This document shows positions 56,674-64,000 of a stretch of 64,000 nucleotides of DNA, piece by piece. Below the pieces are notes generated by a model. It saw nothing but the letters and a program-made list of their open reading frames with translations, made no database searches and was not told where the DNA came from. Location: contig NC_092317.1 in NCBI RefSeq assembly GCF_036785885.1, forward strand, positions 2,916,501 to 2,980,500, written 5' to 3'. Within the stretch, counting starts at the first letter, position 1, and the number at the start of each line of letters is the position of its first letter. Both the position numbers and the translations under genes were made by a program. Source of the stretch: Coffea arabica. Lineage: Eukaryota; Streptophyta; Magnoliopsida; Gentianales; Rubiaceae.

Positions 56674-59600
56674 ATGGGGTGGTCGTCAGGGGGTAAAGGT
56701 GGGATGGAGAAAGTGCGGAGGGTGCTTAGGACGGCGTATTTCATGGTGCTGATGATGGCGTCGCTGGTGGTGCAATCGGCGGCGGTGCTGGTGGCTATAG
56801 CGGACGTGCTGGTGCCCTGTTTTTTGATTCAGAGCTTCACCTGTGTAACGTGTTACAGTTTTAGAGAGCATTTGCGGAGATACGGTTTCAGGAGTTCATT
56901 AATGGATATTCCTTTGGTCTCCATCATCAGATCTCTCATCATCATCTGTAATTCCCGGTCCCAATTCTCTCTCTCTCTCCCTCCCCCCTCCGAGTTTTTT
57001 TCCGTTTAATTTGTCAGTTAATTGATTTATTGATTGCATTTTTTATTTGTGTTCCTGTTTATTTATCTGCTTTTTTATAGTTGTAAAGAAATCTGCGTCT
57101 GGTTTTCTTTATTTTCTTTTTCCTTCTAAAACAGCTTTGTAATCGAATTAGTAGGCTTATTTAGTTAAATGATAGTTTCACTGAAGCATATAATGCATAC
57201 TGATAACCGGAAGTTCATTAGTTGGAATATTGAGTAGCATAAAAAAAATATAGAATTTTGAAAAAATTGTGTTTTTTCTTTGGTTGGAAAAATTGTGTTT
57301 GAAGTTTCTTCTGTGAAATAATAAAAGTTACTGGAGTCAACCTGATCGTGTGATAATTTGTGTTAATAGAGTTTTTAATACTATATGGGAATGTGTATTT
57401 ATTCAACTGCACATTTGATTTTGAAGTCTTCCGCTGCTCTGCTCAATTGCGAGTTGATGCTCGTGTGCTTCATACGTTTGCAGGTTCCTGAAATGGTTTT
57501 AATTCTGTGGTTTTGTTTCTATTGAAACAGGTGTGTATTCAATGTGTGATGGGCCTGCTCTTTCACATGGGCCGTATCTTGGAACTGTCACATTATGTTC
57601 TGTTGCTTCAGTTCTTCTTTTATCTGTAAAGGCTTGTATTTTTACTGTCAATTCGCAACTTGAGGCTGAAGCATCATCTTCTCTAACAAGGCAGAAGCTC
57701 CATTTAAAGAAGTCATGGGGTATGCCTGTGTTGTTTCTCTCATCTGTGGTGTTTGCTCTTGGCCATACTGTTATTGCCTATAGAACTAGTTGCAGAGCAA
57801 GGAGGAAACTCTTGTTTCACCGAGTTGATGCAGAAGCTGTAAGTCATGAAATTGTTGCATATTTAGTCCCCATAGATTTTTCTGGTCATTTTCCTTCAGT
57901 AATATACTTTGACACATATCTGAACCTTCACAGTAGCTGTTGATTATTGAACTGGAAATGTAGGATTTTAGCATGGTCTAAAGCTGATCATTTACTTGCT
58001 TGACAGGTTCTTTCTTGCAAAATTGTTTTCTCTGGTTATCAGAAAGTTCCACGATCACCCACACCATCTGCCGGCAGAACACTACGAAGCGGTAGTGAAA
58101 TGAAGCGAAAACCTGGATTATTAGCTCGCGATCAAGGGGATGTTCCAGTTAGATTACTTGCTGATATTGACAGCTTGTTCATGTCTTGCCAAGGGCTTAT
58201 CCTTCATTACAAGCTTAGCACGCCTGGTTCACCTGCTCGTTCCTTGTCTTCTACCAGCTTTCTTGGCAAACAACCATTCAAAGTTTTACCCAAAGATCAG
58301 TATCATCTTCGCAGGAGCTTCAGTAATCAATTCAGTACCTCCTCACTCTCCACTCCTCTCTTAGATGGGTCTCCTACCTCCCCAGTTTTGTCTGAAGACA
58401 TGCCTATCCTCAGCCTTGATGACACTGTTGATGATGATGAGGGCAGTAAATTGGGATCTCCAGTCTTAGAACCAGATTTGGAAGCATATGGACAGTTTGG
58501 GATTGTTTTAATACATGGCTTTGGTGGTGGTGTTTTTTCGTGGAGAAATGTGATGGATGTAATGGCTCGGCAACTTGGTTGTCCAGTCACTGCTTTTGAC
58601 AGACCTGGTTGGGGATTAACATCAAGGCCACGGTGCAAGGATTGGGAAGAAAATCAGTTGCCTAATCCGTACAAGCTTGATACTCAGGAAATTCCTTTGC
58701 TCTTTGTAAAGATAGAGAACAAAAAGAATAGTGCAAGTTTGTTTCTGGTTCTTTAAGTTTGCATCTTATTGCTGTAGTTGAGCTTTTAGGCTTTCGTCTT
58801 TTCAGGTTGACTTGCTGCTTTCTTTTTGTGCGGAGATGAGGTTTGCTTCAGTTGTACTTGTTGGTCATGATGATGGAGGGCTACTTGCACTGAAGGCTGC
58901 GGAAAGAATCCAGTCGTCAGACAATCCCACTAGTGTTAGTCAGCATCTGAATCATAATGTCACTTTTTTTTTTTTTTAAATAACTCTTATTTCTGGCAAT
59001 TTTATCTGTTTTTTCATCAGTATTTATTGTAGTTAACAGGAACTTCATCATGCAGGTTGAAATCAAAGGTGAATATCTACTGAGTGTAAGCTTGTCTAAA
59101 GAGATGGTCCCTGGCTTTGCTAGAATATTACTTAGGACTTCCCTTGGGAAAAAGCATTTGGTTCGTCCTCTACTGCGAACTGAAATCACTCAAGTAGTAA
59201 ATCGGCGAGCATGGTATGATGCTACCAAGCTAACAACTGAAGTCTTGAGCCTATACAAGGTACTTAACTTCATTTCTCATCATTGATTCTCAGTGTTGGT
59301 AATGCGATAAAAATTGTTAGTTATTGATGCATATCTTGTAAACAGAACATTGTAGTTAATTTAACTACAATGTATATGCAGTTTTAAAACTGGCATTTAT
59401 TATTAGGATCTAACATCCTTAATTTTCTCTTCTATTTATTGGTAGATTTATTTTATTTTATTTTTTTCCATAATGAAGATATGCCATGTTGTGAATATCT
59501 TGTTTAGCTTTACAATGTCTGCTGCTTTGGATTTGTGCATTCCCCATACTCACACATAAGATAGTTGTCGTCACAGTCATCTGTTGGGTTAAGAAGTTTT

Positions 59601-60897
59601 TCATTGCCAATTGGGAAGTGTCATCTAATTTTGTACGTAATCTTCAAGTTGATTAAGTTTTATTTGATTTGTTTACTTTTACACATCTGAGGAGGCATGA
59701 GATGATCATTGATGAATTCTATTCTTAACAATGTCCTGAAGGTGGAGCATTTCCATTGCTTTGGCTTTTTAGTCTCCCCAAGTTTCACTATGGCCTTGAG
59801 ACATTTGGGCTGATAATTATGCTTAAATTAATGATCTATTTTAATGTGCACTTTTTTGGTTGAATCAGGCCCCATTATGCGTAGAAGGTTGGGATGAAGC
59901 TCTTCATGAGATAGGAAAGTTATCTTTTGAAACATTCCTATCGCCACAACATGCAGAATCTCTGCTTAAATCTGTTGAACAACTGCCAGTTTTGGTTATT
60001 GCGGGAGCCGAAGATGCCCTTGTGCCTCTAAAATCTGTTCAGGCTATGGCTTCAAAATTTGTGAATTCTGTAAGTTCCTTTCTGCTTTTCCTTTTTCCCT
60101 CATTTCTTCGTAGGTTGCTTTATCTGTATTCTTTTGAGCTATAGCCTTGGATTTCACCAAGATGACATTCTTGATGTCAGTATTGTTGGACAACAATAGA
60201 TTACTAGATACCAGGGTGGTTAAACAAAAACTTGCCATAGGGACTATATGGGCGAAAAAAATACTGGATGAAGAAGTTAAACTTGATGTCTGGTGAATAA
60301 TCCATAATCTAGCAGAAACTCTATTCTGGTGGAGAAGGCTTATGTTAGCTTTGGTCTACTGTGGTTTACGCGAGCATTTACCATGTGAACTAATGCAATT
60401 TCTGGTTAAACTAGAAACTTGCCCTTGGACAATAAGGGTGAAAATAATTGAGAATGAAGAAGTCGGGATGCAATACAACACAATCTCTGGGAACTGGTAA
60501 TGGTACAAGATGATTATTGTGGCAGAGCCTCTACTCTGAGGGATAAGGCTTTTATTAGGTTTGGTCTGCTAAATTAGTATAGGAGTGGTTTACTTCAGCC
60601 TTTACCAACTTCTAGTGGGAATTACATTAGAACTATAATAGTTCTATGTAAACTCTCGCTAGTTTTTAAGTACATCTGTACAGCAAGGTGACCAGTGTTG
60701 AAAGTTTTGGAAAATGGGAAATTTTCAGCTTAAGTTGACTAATGTAATTGTACATGATTTTTGTTATTATGCAGAGACTGGTTGCAATATCTGGTTGTGG
60801 CCATCTTCCGCATGAGGAGTGTCCCAAGGCGTTACTAGCAGCTATATCACCCTTCATAAGCAGGCTTATATTAAATCCGGATTTGCAGAGTCAATAG
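56674..60897 (+). CDS. Membrane-anchored alpha/beta hydrolase (At1g15490/At1g80280 type)
   Basis: Seven exons: 56674-56947, 57531-57838, 58007-58705, 58806-58934, 59056-59259, 59869-60069 and 60775-60897. All are GT-AG and in frame, giving 645 residues. The N-terminal ~180 residues have about four hydrophobic helices (MVLMMASLVVQSAAVLVAIA, YLGTVTLCSVASVLLLSV, PVLFLSSVVFALGHTVIAY). A Ser-rich linker follows, then the hydrolase fold: HGFGGG oxyanion loop (~364), nucleophile elbow GHDDGG (Asp449 in the nucleophile place, as in epoxide-hydrolase relatives), Asp587 in AGAEDALVP and His615 in SGCGHLPHEE. Substrate unknown. Exon 3 must use the donor TTT/GTAAAG, adding EIPLLF after LDTQ. The start ATG is the first in frame; the reading frame above it begins only with TTG. 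Confidence 0.9.
60221..60607. repeat. Diverged tandem duplication inside intron 6 of the alpha/beta hydrolase gene
   Basis: Units at about 60221-60383 and 60406-60607 share, in order, TAAAC-AGAAACTTGCC, GAATGAAGAAGT, CAGA-CTCTA-TCTG-G, AAGGCTT-T-TTAG and TTTGGTCTACTG, and both end in GGTTTAC...TTTACCA. They are non-coding and clearly diverged. Confidence 0.6.
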
Positions 60898-62030
60898 AGT
60901 GCTTTGATTATTCTTTTGACGTGCAAATAGCTAGTGTTTTTTTGGCTTCCTCTTTTTCCTTTCTCCTCTTAAAATTTTCTCTCTTTCGGCCGCCTCTATC
61001 TTAGGTTATGTTTCTGCTTCAAAAGGAAGAGTATAAGCGCATCTCTCCTTTTGGGCAATTTTTCATATTAGTTTGGCGCTACCCTGATTCTTTTGGTTTT
61101 GGAGCTTTCTCAAACTTGTATACTCTCTCTTCGTCTCGACCTTTTTCTGATTGGTAAGGGCTAATTATCCTTGTGTAAGCTTGTTGAACAGTGAAGTAAA
61201 ACCAATCTTTGTACATGTCTTTAGATGAAATTTAATGCAATTTAGTTTTGTTAGAAAGACTTGAATGCAATTTAGTCTTCAGAAAGTTCTTTCTCCCTCC
61301 CCCGTGTAGCTTTTATGTTTTGGGCAAGGTGGTGAACAAGTGAGGTCTTGTAATTTTTTTATTTTTCAAAAATTCACACTCTTACTCTTTATATTAGTGA
61401 TATTCTTATCTCCCTCCTCTCTCTCAGCGATGCCTATCTTTGTATTATGGGTGTAGACTCTTACTCGATACCTAACGTCAATGCTAACAAAGAGTGTTTG
61501 GTAGGCAAGTAAAAATGGCTAACATATAAGCATTCAGTTAGTTTGGCATTATGTTCGGCTTATTCATTTTTGAGCAAGTTTATTACATGTGTTTATGGTA
61601 AATGAATCTTTGTTGACGTGAAACAAGCAATGAATGGCCTAAAAGGACCTCAAAAAAAAAAAAAGAATATGGCATCAAATTTTTCCGGGGGGGGGGGGGG
61701 TTTAGGAGGTGAATCAAAATGGACTTAAATGTTGGATTCATGAATCCAGTACGTTAAATAAAGTGACTGGAGTTGTTGAAGAACAGACATCGTGCAAGAT
61801 TCTTTCTTTGGAGACACTAATGGAGCTGCACAAATAAACAACAATCACGCAGAAAATAAACAATTTCGAGCCAAGAAGAGAGCGAAAAATTTTCCACGAT
61901 TAAATAACAATACCATAAATTTCGTTTTTAGTTGGTCAAAAGCACCACTTTTGGCCGCCCAATTTAATATTTATCCTTCCATTTCACTATAGCCCTTCTC
62001 TGGAAACTGTTCTACCTGCTTTAACTGCCC
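60898..62030. other. 3' UTR and spacer after the alpha/beta hydrolase gene
   Basis: The first 300-400 bases are probably 3' UTR. An A run (61651-61663) and a G14 run (61687-61700) lie further on. No gene is seen. Confidence 0.45.
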
Positions 62031-62039
62031 TAATTTCAC

Positions 62040-63092
62040 GGGATAATTTCAGAAACCTCCCTTGAGGTTTTCAGCAATTATAGAGAGCTCTCCTCAAGTT
62101 TCAAAAATTACACCTACCTTCTTCGCTTCTAAGGTTAATGTAACAATATAGACCCAATAACTTATATTTTTTCACAAATATTCTAAAATACCCTTCTTCT
62201 AGAGAACAAGACAAAACAAAACAAGGTTTAATCTTTAACTTCTTGTTCGTGGCATAGTCATTGAAGCACACAAAGTCTAATGAATCCAACTCATCTCAAA
62301 ATTCATTACTTGCTAATTCTTGCCTAATGCAACTCACTACCATTACTACCAATACTAAACCAAAAAATGCTCTCATGTCCATAAGAGCATAATTCATCAT
62401 TGCTCTAGCACTCTTAGAAATAGAGCCAAAATTCTACTTTCATAGTAAAACCACAATCAATAGGCAAATAAAAGAGATAATCAATTAGTTTTTTAATTGC
62501 TAGATTTTTTTGCTTAACAAACATAATAGTCACTTCTTTATCTTCCAACTCTCAATTTCATTTTTTCCCTATATTGCTGCCACCTTTTTCATCTTCCCCT
62601 AGTTTGACAATAAAATCCACTGTCTGCACCTTGTTAATTTGGTAACTTGAATTGGCTAACATTTGTAAAGAGTAAAATTTTTTTTAAAAAAATAAAGGGT
62701 CTATAATTTTTATAGTAAGAAAGAGACAGAAAGACAAAAAAGTACAGATAAATTTTAGAAATGGTAAAAAATTGATGGTGGTGTGATTGGTAACAATGGA
62801 GTGCAGTATTTGGCGAAAGAAAAAAACAGTTATAGGAGAAAAGAGAGGAGTGTGAAAGAGAGATGGAGGGAAGGAGGAAGAGATGAAAATTAGAAAATTG
62901 ATAGAAATTATATTTTGAGATTAAAAAATGACAAGTAGAATAATAAGAAATATTTTTCGGTTTTAAATATCCCTTTATGAATTAAGTAGAGGACATTTTA
63001 GTCATTTAATTGAACTAAGAGAGGTCTATGTAATTATTGAAACCTCGGAGGAGCTGAGTGAAATTATCAGAGGAGGTTTCTGCAATTATCCC
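62040..63092. mobile_element. Non-autonomous TIR DNA element, 1053 bases (MULE-like)
   Basis: The left end GGGATAATTTCAGAAACCTC matches the reverse complement of the right end, GGGATAATTGCAGAAACCTC. Imperfect inverted similarity (GAGGTTT...CAATTA, AATTACA...CCT) continues for ~70-80 bases. TAATTTCA is directly repeated at both flanks (62031-62038 and 63093-63100; nine bases with one mismatch if the next base is included). The interior is AT-rich with no transposase frame. Architecture is the same as 15420-16412 but the sequence family differs. Confidence 0.8.
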
Positions 63093-63101
63093 TAATTTCA
63101 T

Positions 63102-63702
63102 TGTCCCTAGATATATTTTGCTTGTCATTAATGCTTTGGTCCCTAAACTAGATGCTAAAACTTTCAAGCATCCGACCACTCTACGCCCTAACGCTTTGTT
63201 CTTCTCCCATTTAGATGGAGGGTAGAGCAGGAAAGGGGTTTGTTGGAGATTTGGGGATTGAAGCGTACGGTTTGTTATCAGGGGGAGAAAAAAGGATTCA
63301 CACACAACAATTTAAAGACACCCCATATTGGTTTCATCAAGTATAAGCCCCTCAATTTCTATTAGCCGGACAGCAGAGAGCAAAGAGATCAAAGCCAAAA
63401 CCAGCACCTGTGCTACAAGCTTGCTAGCAAGCATCAGAAACACAAGTGCTACAAACGGATTAACTAGTGAACCAGGACATTAGCGTAAACTTCTTTGATA
63501 GCAAGACTAATTCCTGTATAGCAATTTGTCATCTAAAGTAAATCTAAAAGTTCCAAGATTCATCAACCAAAAACCAAAAACAGAGAAATTAAATTGCAAG
63601 TCTCAGCTTTCTATTGTGTCATGCAGGGGGAGAAGATTGTAGCCTCTCATGACAAGCATGGTTTTTAAAACTAAAAGTCAAATGGCAAAGCAAACTGAAA
63701 AA
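63102..63702. other. Spacer and probable 3' UTR of the H2A.Z gene
   Basis: No gene seen. The ~250 bases before 63703 are likely the minus-strand H2A.Z 3' UTR. Confidence 0.45.
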
Positions 63703-64000
63703 CTACTCCTTGGAGGACTTGTTGATCAGGGACTTGTGGATGTGGGGGATAACTCCACCACCAGCAATTGTTCCTTTGATAAGGGTATCAAGTTCTTCAT
63801 CTCCGCGGATTGCAAGCTGTAAATGCCTCGGCGTAATACGCTTCACCTTGAGATCCTTGCTTGCATTCCCTGCTAACTCCAAAACTTCTGCAGTCAAATA
63901 CTCCAATATTGCTGCAGTATAAACTGCTGCTGTAGCTCCAACCCTTCCATTAGCAGCAACTCGAGTCTTAAGTTGACGATGAACTCGACCAACAGGAAAC
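63703..64000 (-). CDS. Histone H2A.Z variant, 3' part (cut by window end)
   Basis: The last 98 codons of a histone H2A are visible, from [20 protein letters not shown] through [40 protein letters not shown] to [19 protein letters not shown] and a TAG stop. LKTR (not the canonical H2A KGNYA region), [25 protein letters not shown] and the short tail ending SLINK identify the H2A.Z class (Arabidopsis HTA8/9/11), which replaces H2A at +1 nucleosomes and is loaded by SWR1. The N-terminal tail and at least one upstream exon lie beyond the window. Base 64000 (G of CAG or of a splice AG) cannot be assigned. At1g52740 (HTA9) is the likely counterpart by position. Confidence 0.95.
   Translation of the reverse strand, partial: FPVGRVHRQLKTRVAANGRVGATAAVYTAAILEYLTAEVLELAGNASKDLKVKRITPRHLQLAIRGDEELDTLIKGTIAGGGVIPHIHKSLINKSSKE

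Noticed and set aside
58694-58756. Unusual non-GT donor directly after LDTQ in the hydrolase gene
   Set aside because: A canonical GTAAAG donor 18 bases downstream keeps the frame, so no non-canonical or U12 intron is needed.

Overview
This window is nuclear DNA from a eudicot plant, possibly an asterid, although the repeats alone do not settle the order. The evidence is AT-rich intergenic DNA full of small TIR elements, GT-AG introns, plant-only gene families (DYW-type PPR, NPH3, DUF2921, plastid ATP/ADP translocase, MOT1 molybdate transporter, caffeoylshikimate esterase) and a plant H2A.Z. I see no bacterial operons, CRISPR, rRNA or convincing tRNA. I rebuilt exon structures by hand from splice signals and reading-frame continuity.

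Layout. 1-10 kb: two tandem, intronless, same-strand DUF2921 membrane proteins; the first probably has a leader intron. 10.2-11.8 kb: a broken Copia-type LTR element with clean ends. 12.5-13.9 kb: MOT1-type molybdate transporter (-). 15.4-16.4 kb: a ~1 kb TIR element without genes. 17.0-20.5 kb: seven-exon HNH-nuclease/coiled-coil gene (+). 21.7-24.3 kb: ECB2/VAC1-type chloroplast RNA-editing PPR-DYW protein (-). 25.3-27.4 kb: NPH3 protein without a BTB domain (-). 29.2-32.6 kb: plastid ATP/ADP translocase, five exons (-). 32.6-39.2 kb: MITE-rich spacer. 39.2-42.0 kb: V-ATPase proteolipid c'' (+), four exons. 43.7-45.0 kb: caffeoylshikimate esterase (-), two exons. 45-56.5 kb: long spacer with several TIR elements and tandem duplications. 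56.7-60.9 kb: seven-exon membrane-anchored alpha/beta hydrolase (+). 62.0-63.1 kb: another ~1 kb TIR element. 63.7 kb to the window end: 3' part of histone H2A.Z (-).

The genes are not a pathway. They are housekeeping and plastid functions kept together by descent. The most interesting large-scale signal is their order. From memory of Arabidopsis locus numbers, the H2A.Z, CSE, NPH3 and DUF2921 genes match one Arabidopsis block (At1g52740-At1g52780). The ABH, NTT, ECB2 and MOT1 genes match a different duplicated pair of blocks (At1g15490-At1g15510 and At1g80280-At1g80310). Here they are interleaved, as expected for an ancestral segment that was split between Arabidopsis duplicates by gene loss. 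I found no convincing undescribed biological system. The best leads are the uncharacterised HNH/coiled-coil protein, the divergent DUF2921 pair, a targeting-peptide-like uORF, MYB-type sites repeated upstream of CSE, and several gene-less TIR elements with target-site duplications.
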